Positions 38,521 to 49,947 of a DNA stretch of 64,000 nt are shown one piece after another. Each line of letters opens with the position of its first letter. The stretch's first letter is position 1. A program made the translations under genes and the position numbers. The notes beneath the pieces are model-generated. The model saw only the letters and a program-made list of their open reading frames with translations. It was not told where the DNA came from and ran no database searches. The stretch comes from Notospermus geniculatus (taxonomy: Eukaryota > Nemertea > Pilidiophora > Heteronemertea > Lineidae): positions 2,153-66,152 of the forward strand of contig NMRB01000105.1 in assembly GCA_002633025.1 (NCBI GenBank), written 5' to 3'.

Positions 38521-40339
38521 CGCCAGGACCTCCACACCTTTTATACCAAGTCCGCCGATCCATTAAAACGGTTCTATCCTCTATAAAACCTGACAGAAAG
38601 TGAAACAAAATCAATATTTACATTTGGTATGAACTTTGAGAGATATTTGATACGCAGTACTACAGTATACAGTACAACAATTCTCCTCTGCGGGAAATGT
38701 TGATGGCCCGTAAATGGCCTCCTCAGGAAGCATGATTTCGTGTTGAGTCTACAACCTCTGTATTAAAATGTCGAGTCGTCTGCGTTGAGCACTATTTTAT
38801 GGTGTATGTCATCGAAATATTTTAAGATTAGGCCGAGTGTAACTGAAATTTAATGAGAAAATTTTGAACACGTGTAATAGGAGACACTATCCCAAGGAAA
38901 GTGTCCAGTACAGGGTTACTTCAGTACACATATTTTTGTCGACGCATCAACTATCAACATTCTTTCGCAAGTGTTCTCGTAGCGACAACTTCTCCTGTTA
39001 CACCGTTCCGGCAGATGTCTGGCAATCGCACCGTTCCGGCAGATGTCTGGCAATCGCTTCACCCAGGGCAGAGCCACACCCTATTGTTCAATGTCTATGA
39101 CGGAAGGAGCCTGTACCATTTTGCGTAAATTACTTAAGGGCCTACTAACTTGCAAGCACCAAATTCACCGTATTAGGCCTAACTGCATTCAAAAAACAAA
39201 AGAAATAAGCAGGAAGTCCATCACATCAGGGATTCCGGCAACAATGTCAACCCAACTAATGGTTTGTCAACAATTAACATCAATTATCATTAGTTATTTA
39301 TAAATTCATGTTGACACGTCATTATGGGACGTATTGACAGAGAAAATATCAAAATCGACACTACCTCAGTGAGGTGGGTTCGCGCAGCCAGAGGCTTCAT
39401 GTAATTTTCCTGCAAGTGCCCGCTGGATTGGTTCCCTATCTCACCGCTAGGACCAGGCCCTACATCATGATAGTCTCGCGCAGCCGTTTTATTCCGCAGT
39501 GTTGCTCCCCAGATTCGCAACAGCGGCTCAGTGACCGAGACTAGGCACTACAGCACTGTCCTAGCGGTGAGATCTGGAACCAATCTACGTGTCCGGAAAC
39601 TGGCGGGCGGTTCCCGCCTTTGCCGCCAATATTCCCGCCACGACAAAAAATGGTGTTGATCGGTCCGCGCGTGAAGTGATCAATAAGCCAATTGATTGGG
39701 AAAAATGATGATTTATTGGCGGATCAAGAACCGATAAATCCCGCTGAACAGGTTCATAGCTGCATCAATCCTGACTACTGAGAGTGAATTTGGAATGAGC
39801 GGATTCGCACTGGTCCGTCCGAGACGGGCGCGTATTGACGCGCTACCGTCACTTGGGGAATCGTTTGAGGTGTAAAGAGTCAGATCTAATCCGGTCAATA
39901 TTTAATGCAATATCGTCGGTGTCCGTTAATCAACCTATGGTTGGCTCGGCCGAGATTTGCTAAACATTGGCTGGATCAATGAACTCCACTGTGGTGGCTG
40001 TGCAGACTTCACATTTGAGTGGCTCGCGGCCTCCTGGAATGTGTGATGTGATTTACAGGTCGGGTGCAACCACGGGAGTGATTTTTAAAAAAAACAACCA
40101 CAACGTCAGTGTATAGCAGGGGTCGCACGCGCGGCACGGCAGGGATCTGCAGGAGAATTTGACAGTTCCTGAATCTTTTTGGTGGAATTTTTTCCAGCTC
40201 AGGAATGGACTAAATATTTGCGATTGTACAGCAACAAGAAGCAGGCGAAATTGGTCGCAATTATTCACGTGTCTTCTCCGGACATTTATTCGGTAAGTCC
40301 AAACAAAATGTGACGTAAAGGTGCATCTCTTCTAGGGAC

Positions 40340-40412
40340 CGTTAGGAATCGAACCCACAGCTTTAGAGGTGAGAGGCAACGATGTGTCCACTGCGCCACC
40401 CGACGACATTTG
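40340..40412 (-). repeat. tRNA-like SINE head
   Basis: On the minus strand GTGGCGCAGTGG gives an A-box and GTGGGTTCGATTCC a B-box, about 50 bases apart. The stems do not fold into a clean cloverleaf, so this is a tRNA-derived element rather than a working tRNA gene. Its partner in the second copy is near 43085-43157. Confidence 0.6.
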
Positions 40413-40617
40413 AAAGACCAGGTAGGCCTAATGCTGAAAATACTGTGAAAATGCTGAAAATACCACTTTTCTCAAAAAATATTGAATTGGGAGCTGATGA
40501 GCACCAAATTCGGCATTATTAACTCTGTTGGCAACATTGGGCGAATTTGTACAGCAGGAGGAAACCGGAGTGCCGGTGAAAACCTGTGCTGTCAGAGAGA
40601 GTCGCCCTCTCTATCAC

Positions 40618-40694
40618 ATGAGTCCGACCGGGGATCGAACCCCAGACTTCAGAGGTGACAGGCACCGAAGTTTCCATTGCGCCACAGTTCCGTG
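40618..40694 (-). repeat. tRNA-like SINE head (second type)
   Basis: The minus strand reads GGAACTGTGGCGCAATGG (A-box) and CTGGGGTTCGATCCCCGG (B-box and T-arm, well paired). The acceptor stem is not matched. The allelic counterpart lies at about 43367-43443. Confidence 0.6.
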
Positions 40695-40723
40695 ATTGAA
40701 CTCGCACGGTCAAATTAATGACA

Positions 40724-40883
40724 ATAGGGAGGATTAGAAATCAAACGATAAACGTAAACGTTAACGACAACGTTACTTTTGTACCGAATGCAATATAATA
40801 TCTGGTTAATGTGTAGTAGGCCTACGAAAAATAACGTTGTCGTAAAGTTTACGTTTATCGTTTGATTTCGAAACCTCCCTATT
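40724..40883. mobile_element. Foldback MITE, family 4 (AATAGGGAGG ends)
   Basis: aatagggaggattagaaatc, aaacgataaacgtaaacg and aacgacaacgtta pair with taacgttgtcgt, aagtttacgtttatcgtttg and gatttcgaaacctccctatt. Copies occur at 43.47-43.63 kb and 61602-61764; elements at 54646 and 55095 share the AGGGAGGTT end. Confidence 0.85.
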
Positions 40884-41069
40884 AACAAAATTGCGGCAAC
40901 ATTAGAATTGGACTGCCAAAGTTGTTTCCAATATATTGCAGTACGAAAAAGTGACAAAACCTGCTATCCGCTGTTACAAAGTTGTTTAATAGCTACATTC
41001 CCGGGCGGGCGGGGGGGGGGGTAATGACTGGCGTGATTCCACATGACCATTGATTGAGATGAATACCCG

Positions 41070-41263
41070 TTAAAGATAATATATCACGGATATTTTCGCG
41101 GGTCACGAAAATCATTGTTTATTTACATTTTGTTTGTTTATTTCTCGTTTTTCTTTGTCTTATGAGTAATTTGTTGGTGGCGTGCTCCTCTAGAAATTCT
41201 TTTGATACTGAAAACATTCAATTTGGTGGGTTGGCATGTCCCAAAAGTCCAAAATAACATAAN
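41070..41263. mobile_element. TTAA-flanked MITE, left part of a split copy
   Basis: It begins ttaaagataatatatcacg, the same end as the element at 13479, and runs to a single n at 41264. The missing right end (through cgtgatatattatctttaa) resumes at 43767-43864 after the second 2.5 kb copy, with the phrase gggttggcatgtcccaaaag present at both breaks. Confidence 0.85.
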
Positions 41264-41264
41264 C

Positions 41265-43765
41265 CAGGACCTCCACACCTTTTATACCAAGTCCGCCGAT
41301 CCATTAAAACGGTTCTATCCTCTATAAAACCTGACAGAAAGTGAAACAAAATCAATATTTACATTTGGTATGAACTTTGAGAGATATTTGATACGCAGTA
41401 CTACAGTATACAGTACAACAATTCTCCTCTGCGGGAAATGTTGATGGCCCGTAAATGGCCTCCTCAGGAAGCATGATTTCGTGTTGAGTCTACAACCTCT
41501 GTATTAAAATGTCGAGTCGTCTGCGTTGAGCACTATTTTATGGTGTATGTCATCGAAATATTTTAAGATTAGGCCGAGTGTAACTGAAATTTAATGAGAA
41601 AATTTTGAACACGTGTAATAGGAGACACTATCCCAGAGTTTGAACACGTGTAATAGGAGACACTATCCCAAGGAAAGTGTCCAGTACAGGGTTACTTCAG
41701 TACACATATTTTTGTCGACGCATCAACATTCTTTCGCAAGTCTTCTCGTAGCGACAACTTCTCCTGTTACACCGTTCCGGCAGATGTCTGGCAATCGCAC
41801 CGTTCCGGCAGATGTCTGGCAATCGCTTCACCCAGGGCAGAGCCACACCCTATTGTTCAATGTCTATGACGGAAGGAGCCTGTACCATTTTGCGTAAATT
41901 ACTAAGGGCCTACTAACTTGCAAGCACCAAATTCACCGTATTAGGCCTAACTGCATTCAAAAAACAAAAGAAATAAGCAGGAAGTCCCTCACATCAGGGA
42001 TTCCGGCAACAATGTCAACCCACTAATGGTTTGTCAACAATTAACATCAATTATCATTAGTTATTTATAAATTCATGTTGACCCGTCATTATGGGACGTA
42101 TTGACAGAGAAAATATCATAATCGACACTACCTCAGTGAGGTGGGTTCGCGCAGCCAGAGGCTTCATGTAATTCTTTTTGATAGTGCCCGCTGGATTGGT
42201 TCCCAATCTCACCGCTAGGACTAGGCCCTATACATCATGATAGTCTCGCGCAGCGGTTTTATTCCGCTGTATTGCTCCCCCGATTCGCAAGTGCGGCCCA
42301 GTGACCGAGACTAGGCCCTACAGCACTGTCCTAGCGGTGAGATCTGGAATCAATCTACGTGTCCGGTAACTGACGGGCGGTTCCCGCCTTTGCCGCCAAC
42401 ATTCCCGCGGCAAAAAATGGTGTTAATCTGTCCACGCTGCGTGAAGTGATCAATAAGCCAATTGATTTGGAAAAAGATGACTTATTGGCGGATCAAGAAC
42501 CGAAAATCCCGCTGAACAGGTTCATAGCTGCATCAATCGCGACTAGGAATGAGCGGATTCGCACTGGTCCGTCCGAGACGGGCGCGCATTGACGCGCTAC
42601 CGTCACTTGGGGAATCGTTTGAGGTGCAAAGAGTCAGATCTAATCCGGTCAATATTTAATGCAATATCGTCGGTGTCCGTTAATCAACCTATGGTTGGCT
42701 CGGCCGAGATTTGCTAAACATTGGCTGGATCAATGAACTCCACTGTGGTGGCTGTGCACAGACTTGACATTTGAGTGGGTTGCGGCCTCCTGGAATGTGT
42801 GATGTGATTTACAGGTCGGGTGCAACCACGGGAGTGATTTAAAAAAAAACAACCACAACGTCAGTGTATAGCAGGGGTCGCACGCGCGGCACGGCAGGGA
42901 TCTGCAGGAGAATTTGACAGTTCCTGAATCTTTTTGGTGGAATTTTTTCCAGCTCAGGAATGGACTAAATATTTGCGATTGTACAGCAACAAGAAGCAGG
43001 CGAAATTGGTCGCAATTATTCACGTGTCTTCTCCGGACATTTATTCGGTAAGTCCAAACAAAATGTGACCTACAGGTGCATCTCTTCTACAGACCGCTAG
43101 GAATCGAACCCACAGCTTAGAGGTGAGAGGCAACGATGTGTCCACTGCGCTCTGACGGCATTTGAAAGACCAGGTAGGCCTAATGCTGAAAATACTGTGA
43201 AAATGCTGAAAATACTTTTCTCAAACAATATTGAATCGGGAACTGATGAGCACCAAATTCGGCATTATTAACTCTGTTGGCAACATTGGGCGAATTTGTA
43301 CTGCAGGAGGAAACCGGAGTGCCGGTGAAAACCTGTGCTGTCAGAGAGAGTCGTCCTCTCTATCAAATGAGTCCGACCGGGGATCCAACCCCAGACTTCA
43401 GAGGTGACAGGCACCGAAGTTTCCATTGCGCCACAGTTCCGTGATTGAACTCGCACGGTCAAATTAACGACAATAGGGAGGATTAGAAATCAAACGATAA
43501 ACGTAAACGTTAACGACAACGTTACTTTTGTACCGAAAATGCAATATAATATCTGGTTAATGTGTAGTAGGCCTACGAAAAATAACGCTGTCGTAAAGTT
43601 TACGTATCGTTTGATTTCGAAACCTCCCTATAAACAAGATTGCGGCAACATTGTGGACTGCCAAAGTTGTTTCCAATATATGCAGTACGAAAAAGTGACA
43701 AAACCTGCTATCCGCTGTTACAAAGTTGTTTAGCTACATTCCCGGGCGGGCGGGGGCGGGGGGGG
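41265..43765. repeat. Second copy of the 2.5 kb segment, bracketed by single n
   Basis: It is co-linear with 38523-41000 with allele-like differences. One is an extra repeat of gaacacgtgtaataggagac at 41607/41642, absent from the first copy. It is delimited by n at 41264 and 43766 and sits inside a MITE, so it is most simply an alternative-haplotype contig placed in tandem. Confidence 0.85.
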
Positions 43766-43766
43766 N

Positions 43767-43864
43767 GGGTTGGCATGTCCCAAAAGTCCAAAATAACATA
43801 ATGTAAACATCAATGTTTACAAACATTAAACGTAAACAATGAAGTCGTGATATATTATCTTTAA
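43767..43864. mobile_element. TTAA-flanked MITE, right part of the split copy
   Basis: It reads gggttggcatgtcccaaaag onward to cgtgatatattatctttaa. It completes the element begun at 41070; compared with the intact copy at 13479-13742 the joined halves give the same order of words. Confidence 0.85.
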
Positions 43865-44309
43865 TATCACCCCATCCATTCAAGGCCGGTAAAACCATCA
43901 ATAAATAAAAGTCGATAAGTTAATCAGTGCAATGGAGCTAGATAAAGTGGCTTCCGTCAAGAGTCACATGCCGCGCCACTTTCACACGCGCCAGTACCGA
44001 GAACAGGAATCTGATTAACCCACAATGTGAACGACTTTCTTCCGGAGGAATTTCCGACATTTGTCGATATTATATATCGGCAATGGAAATGAAGGAAAGA
44101 CCAGGAAGAACGAAGAAGGACACAGAACACGAAGCTCTTGAGACTCGGGTTCCCATCTGTTGCGTCACAAACGATGTCACGCTTTGAGTGTCACGCATAA
44201 TATGTTCCGAAGATCTGATTGGTGCATTTTCACCCAATGGGTAAACTCATCCCACAGTTTCAAACCGCCACCGACTGCGTTACACCTATTGCCAACTGAA
44301 CACTGGGGA

Positions 44310-44405
44310 CGAGTATAACCCGTCTTTGCTCCACTCCCGCGGCGCTCACTCCACAAGTGAGTGGAGTCAGCGCTGCGAGTGTGGAGCGCCAAAGACGGGA
44401 ACCGT
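44310..44405. repeat. Short inverted repeat (CCCGTCTTTG/CAAAGACGGG)
   Basis: cccgtctttgctccactccc and gagtgtggagcgccaaagacggg pair imperfectly, with an inner cactcc/ggagtg hairpin. A close relative is at 44895-45000 (ctggttcctcgtctttgtcg versus cggcaaagacgggaaccag). Confidence 0.7.
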
Positions 44406-44543
44406 AGCGGAGAGGGAACATTTTTTACGGAAAATGACGACCCGATTTTTGCAGCCGTCCTGCAACTTCTCGCCCTCAAAATAATTTCACAACTTTGCTA
44501 CATCATTCAATTTGTTAATTTCCATTTTTTTCAGAATGTCAAA

Positions 44544-44807
44544 ATGTCCAAAGATACAGAATTTCTCCAGCGAACAGAAGACAAATTTCAAACGAAAGAA
44601 TTCAAGATGGCGTCGTCTTCGTCAGACGTTGAGCGATCGGGGCGGAGTGCGCATGCGCCCGTGAAAGTCCCGCAGCCAGGGAGAGACGTGGATGAGTTTG
44701 GTGACTATACAATTACTAGTAGATGTACCGGTACCAATTCAGAGGAAAAGACGCGAGAACAAAAGGTCAAGGTCAAGAGACTCGTGTCCGACTTGGAACT
44801 GATGTGA
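44544..44807 (+). CDS. Weak candidate coding exon, unknown product
   Basis: An acceptor-like ccatttttttcag (44522-44534) precedes an open frame with ATG at 44544 and a second ATG in a good initiation context (ttcaagatggcg) at 44607. From the second it reads MASSSSDVERSGRSAHAPVK and on to TGA at 44807, with a basic KTREQKVKVKR stretch. I recognise no domain. It may be a first or last exon of an unseen plus-strand gene, or chance. It is the only non-repeat frame between 37 and 52 kb that looks protein-like. Confidence 0.25.
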   Translation: MSKDTEFLQRTEDKFQTKEFKMASSSSDVERSGRSAHAPVKVPQPGRDVDEFGDYTITSRCTGTNSEEKTREQKVKVKRLVSDLELM

Positions 44808-45292
44808 TTTTGGACTCGTCATGATAGAGTTATGTTTGACATCACAAATTGAGCAAACCTGATTTTTTGTGTCAAATGTTCGAGGATTGGGCGAGAAAGT
44901 GGGTAGACTGGTTCCTCGTCTTTGTCGCTCCATTCCCGCGGCGCAACTCTGTTGTGGAATGAGCGCTGTGGTCAGCGGCAAAGACGGGAACCAGTCTAGA
45001 AAGTGGGATGCCAGAAGACTCCACGCTAAGAAATCATTTCTCAGTTTCATGTCCAGAGGCTGATTTCTGGGGTTTGGCACTGTGTCTTCTGAAAGACAAC
45101 TCAAAGCTTAAACCGGAAAGTACCACCCGGACCACGGTGTCGGGGACTATCGGTCCTGCCAGCGCCACGCGTTGTAATTTGAGATACCATTCGTAACGTC
45201 ACACTTATTGCTAATCAGGGTAAACCAGTAGTCTTGAACGTTAGTTGAGATGTTGATATTTTTGGTGGCTGGGAGGGGAATGTCGATGGTCG

Positions 45293-45351
45293 TCAGCTGC
45301 CCTGCATTCAGAGAGACTTTAGTAAAAAGTCTCTCTGAATGTAGGGCAGCT
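45293..45351. repeat. Near-perfect hairpin, 26-base arms
   Basis: gtcagctgccctgcattcag then agagacttt pairs with aaagtctctctgaatgtagggc then agctgac across a 5-base loop, with one mismatch. It is non-coding. Confidence 0.8.
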
Positions 45352-45503
45352 GACAGGGATCTGTGGTTATAAGTATTTATTAGCAAATGCAGATTTGTAG
45401 GGAAATGGAAGGGCTGGGGAGATATTCATCCTGCGACAAAACGTTTTCAGCAAAAAAAATAAACAGAGAAACTGACACGTGAAAAAAATAAAAATTCCTA
45501 TCG

Positions 45504-45578
45504 CAAGGCTCGAACCCGGCGCCCCGGATTCAGAGCTGGACGCTCTACCGATGCGCCAGCCGGCCACGTCATGACGGT
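45504..45578 (-). repeat. tRNA-like sequence (pseudogene or SINE head)
   Basis: The minus strand has TGGCGCATCGGTAGAGC (A-box) and CCGGGTTCGAGCC (B-box) and a loop with CTCTGAA, as in a Gln (CUG) tRNA. The acceptor strands (GGCCGGC versus TTGCGATAGG) do not pair, so a functional tRNA is unlikely. Confidence 0.5.
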
Positions 45579-46385
45579 GGCCGCTCAATAAATGTTTATA
45601 AACATATCCCAGCTACTCAACATATTTTTATGTTAATTAAAAATGACGTTGCAAATCAGAATAATCTTCCAAAAATCGCATTTTACAACATCCACAGAGC
45701 AAGTCCCCAGCAAATCTGTCAGCGTATCGCTACATAATGTACCCATCTACGTTCACAGTCACTAAAAACGTGAACCAACCGTCCGGTATATTCCATCTGG
45801 ACATTAGGTGCATATTTCCTATGAGTCCAGTTCTATTGAATGACCCGTGACAAGTCTTTGGCTAGCTTCGCTGTTGACCGCTACGCGGCGCGTTGGGCCC
45901 TTGCGTCTAGACGGATAGGAGCCAAGCGTCGCTGTGGTACCTCAGAACATTCGGACCTGACCAAGAACTCATGACTTAAAGGACCACGGTGCGATCTCCA
46001 ATGGGTAATTCGATTGCCGACGTAGAGGGAGCCACCTAACGGCAGCAACACGAACTACAAAAATCCATTACAGAATGGGTACGGAGAAATCGAATCCATT
46101 CGCCTACAACGTAGTTAGTCCCTAGGGTTGGAGAGTCGCGCCGGCTGTCGAGAAAAAGTCACAATACCGGGAATTTTGATTGGGTAATTCACAGTTACAT
46201 GCACTCTGATTGGCCACTGTGGTTTCAGGCTCTGTAGGCGATAATAAAGTTGGATGAGCTCAGACTAAACTCTTCTGTAACAGATTATGAGGACAGAAAT
46301 CAACGCTGATGTCGGGGCAATGAACAACGTTTGAATGCATGCTCGAAAAGACTGTTCAAATCTATCTATCTATTTGAATGATCTA

Positions 46386-46932
46386 AATGGCGGTTTACAC
46401 TAGGTTGCACCAAGTTGCAAGTTGCTCCAACCTGCAACTTGTTGCAGTCTACCTGTGACGTTAAAGGTCTCGGGCCACTTGTGCGTTTTGCGCTGCGTGA
46501 TGCGTCAAAATCTTTTGTTAGGAAGCAGAACGGCGGAAAATAACAAAAGATTTGACGCACGACGCAGCGCAAAACGCACAAGTGGCCCGAGACCTTTACA
46601 CATTGCAAAATCCAGCGCGATAAGTTGCAGAAGTTTGCAACAAGTTGCAGGAATTTTGGCGGGAATCCTTTGTTCGGCAGCCATTTTGGCTTTTGTAGAC
46701 GACGTCACATGATTTTTTGCTGTATTCTCATTGGCCATCAGGGACATGCAACATGTTGCAACTTCACCAGAAAATAGGATCTGGATCCTAAATTTGCAAC
46801 AAGTTGCAGTAGGTAGTTGCAACAAGTTGCATGCCCGTTTACACATGCAACTTTGATGAAATTTTTGGTCTCATCACGTCTATGCAACAAATTGCATGAA
46901 GTTGCATATGAAAAGTTGATGTGTAAATGGCC
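46386..46932. mobile_element. Foldback element rich in GCAACAAGTTGCA, with nested inverted repeat
   Basis: The outer ends (atggcggtttacac, gtgtaaatggccc) are inverse. The interior has many copies of the palindrome-like tgcaacttgttgca. A second inverted repeat at 46461-46599 (ttaaaggtctcgggccactt versus aagtggcccgagacctttac) sits inside the left half. Confidence 0.75.
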
Positions 46933-47748
46933 CTTAAGTTACTGTGGTAAAAAGTGTCGCGTCTTCGAAGGAGGTTACTCACTCCATAGGCCTACTTTAT
47001 CTTCAGTGATACCAGTACGACCTTCAACGGTTGTCCTTGTTGCAAGCTTCAACGTCTAATGTGTACCATAGCGTGCATATACATACAGAAGTCCTTCATT
47101 CAGGAATGCCTCCTTCTCCAAGAGCAGTTAGTGGCCAAGTGCCCTGGCTGACTGTATTATTGAGGTAACTTCACACCCATGAGCAGGCACACAATGACAA
47201 TGGGCTGGTTACCATGGCAAATAAGCCCACAGTGAACTGGTTTTAAGGGTGGTCAATTACATACCCTTAAACCATAAACATTAACCCTCTGGGCTTATAG
47301 GGGCAGTTTTCCCACATTACCAATTAGGTATTGAGACAGTTGCTACATAAAAGAATGAGTTGAAGCATGTTACCTTACCTAATGAAAGGTTAGTCGCGCT
47401 TTAACAGCGCGTTGAAGTTCTCAAGTGATGAAAAGGATGGCGGCCATTTTAGTCAGCTAAGGTTTCGACATAGTATCAGTCCAGACTAGGTGTTACCCCT
47501 GGCTATGTATGGATTGGACAGGAAACCAGTCCTAGTGTCATGTTGGTTCCAGATTCCGCCACCAGGGGAGGGATAATGAGGCATACTTCACGCATACAGT
47601 GGCACTTTAGGAAAATCGATCTTTGCCGACGAGTGTTGTTATCTCTGATGAAGTTAGCCAATAAAATTATCGTTCTGTGCACGCATCGTCTGCCTCGGAT
47701 TCTTGGGGTGATTCCCGATCAATACGATGCTTTGGGATCGAAGTTGAA

Positions 47749-48004
47749 TTAAAGGAGCTGGACGTCCAAGTTGTAAACACTCACTCACTGGTTCTCTATC
47801 CACGCGACGCCTGCGGTGCTGCCACCTATTGTCGGTGATATGTACGGACGTGAATATCGTGAGTTGCATTGGACCGGGCACCAGTCTAACGATCGCGGGG
47901 CGCTACTGGTGCTGCCACCTTTACGAAGGAATAAAACTAGTTTGCCGACCTCATGTTTGTAAACAAACCGGCTTGTTTACAACTTCGGCGTCTAACTCCT
48001 TTAA
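47749..48004. mobile_element. TTAA-flanked foldback element, second family
   Basis: The left ttaaaggagctggacgtccaa and right ctaactcctttaa ends form an imperfect inverted repeat bordered by TTAA at 47749-47752 and 48001-48004. Inner gttgtaaaca and tgtttacaac pair. No coding content. Confidence 0.7.
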
Positions 48005-48009
48005 GCTGA

Positions 48010-48995
48010 TTGATTTGGAATATAATTGATCAATGATTGATTGCTAAGTTGATTGATTATGAATATGATTGATCACTGGTTGATGATCAGATTTTATTGA
48101 CTGTGAAGCGGCAGAAAATGTGGAAATAAAATATTCGGAGTGTTACTTTTTAGTTCTATCTCGACCGCTAGATGTCGCCTTACTCGGGCTACCAGAAGCA
48201 TGTGTGCCATTTCCAGGTAGGCCTGTATTGAATGTGTGCCAAAAAATATCATGAACTGAGGACATTCCACCGACGCATTTCGAGGAATCTGACCTACATT
48301 ACCAGGAAAACGTGCAAATTCTCGTCACAACACCGGGAGCACGTGTTACCTAGACTAGGCCAGGCATGCAGCCGCTGTTTTTGGATTGGACAATAATCAT
48401 CTACACAGGTTGAATATAAAATTGCGGGTGTCATATAATGAATTACGTGAGACATCAAAATTCCCCTATGCATTTTTGGAGACATGCAATGAAGTCACGG
48501 AAAACCAACTCGAACTTGGGGAGGGTTCCAGTCGTCTGCGAAGTTGGAACTTCCACAAACCGCATCAATGTCCCTAAAACAGGCCTACGGGTGTACCAAG
48601 TCCTCTAGTTGTGAAAAAGACAGACAACCATTTTGAGATCACGAGGGCAGCGCCGGGCGTAATCTGGTCAAGCTCCGCGATTGGTTGAAACAAGCTCGGC
48701 AAAAAACGAAAATACATGTAGAAGTCATTCAGATAGCAGCACCGCAAAACGTCAGTTTTTTTGCACCTAAAAAAGTTAAATGTAGGCTTGAGTTCAGCTT
48801 CTTAGAGCTTGGAAGCTCAGAAAATCCGTGTTGGCCAATCGCCGACTTCTCTGACACAGAACGTCGAGTCGTCTGTCGAAGGCAAACTCACTGGCGCGGA
48901 GTTGAATCCCGATCGACGTGCCTCTGTTGAGAGTCGAGAATATCTTCTTGTCATGGTAAATGTTCTGGTCAAAGGGGATAATTTGAACCTGCAAG
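48010..48995. other. Non-genic stretch, nothing recognised
   Basis: Short tgattgatca repeats at 48005-48095 are the only structure. Open frames lack domains and splice support. Confidence 0.4.
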
Positions 48996-49947
48996 NNNNN
49001 NNNNNNNNNNNNNNNNNNNNNNNNNNNNNNNNNNNNNNNNNNNNNNNNNNNNNNNNNNNNNNNNNNNNNNNNNNNNNNNNNNNNNNNNNNNNNNNNNNNN
49101 NNNNNNNNNNNNNNNNNNNNNNNNNNNNNNNNNNNNNNNNNNNNNNNNNNNNNNNNNNNNNNNNNNNNNNNNNNNNNNNNNNNNNNNNNNNNNNNNNNNN
49201 NNNNNNNNNNNNNNNNNNNNNNNNNNNNNNNNNNNNNNNNNNNNNNNNNNNNNNNNNNNNNNNNNNNNNNNNNNNNNNNNNNNNNNNNNNNNNNNNNNNN
49301 NNNNNNNNNNNNNNNNNNNNNNNNNNNNNNNNNNNNNNNNNNNNNNNNNNNNNNNNNNNNNNNNNNNNNNNNNNNNNNNNNNNNNNNNNNNNNNNNNNNN
49401 NNNNNNNNNNNNNNNNNNNNNNNNNNNNNNNNNNNNNNNNNNNNNNNNNNNNNNNNNNNNNNNNNNNNNNNNNNNNNNNNNNNNNNNNNNNNNNNNNNNN
49501 NNNNNNNNNNNNNNNNNNNNNNNNNNNNNNNNNNNNNNNNNNNNNNNNNNNNNNNNNNNNNNNNNNNNNNNNNNNNNNNNNNNNNNNNNNNNNNNNNNNN
49601 NNNNNNNNNNNNNNNNNNNNNNNNNNNNNNNNNNNNNNNNNNNNNNNNNNNNNNNNNNNNNNNNNNNNNNNNNNNNNNNNNNNNNNNNNNNNNNNNNNNN
49701 NNNNNNNNNNNNNNNNNNNNNNNNNNNNNNNNNNNNNNNNNNNNNNNNNNNNNNNNNNNNNNNNNNNNNNNNNNNNNNNNNNNNNNNNNNNNNNNNNNNN
49801 NNNNNNNNNNNNNNNNNNNNNNNNNNNNNNNNNNNNNNNNNNNNNNNNNNNNNNNNNNNNNNNNNNNNNNNNNNNNNNNNNNNNNNNNNNNNNNNNNNNN
49901 NNNNNNNNNNNNNNNNNNNNNNNNNNNNNNNNNNNNNNNNNNNNNNN
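48996..49947. other. Assembly gap (952 n)
   Basis: A continuous n run. Long frames spanning it are artefacts. Confidence 0.99.

Larger units (their letters stand above)
38523..41000. repeat. First copy of a 2.5 kb duplicated segment
   Basis: From ccaggacctccacacc to cattcccgggcgggcg this segment matches 41265-43765 throughout, with scattered substitutions and small indels. It contains two tRNA-like SINE heads, a foldback at 40724-40883 and an inverted pair around 39430-39575. No gene is seen. Confidence 0.92.
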
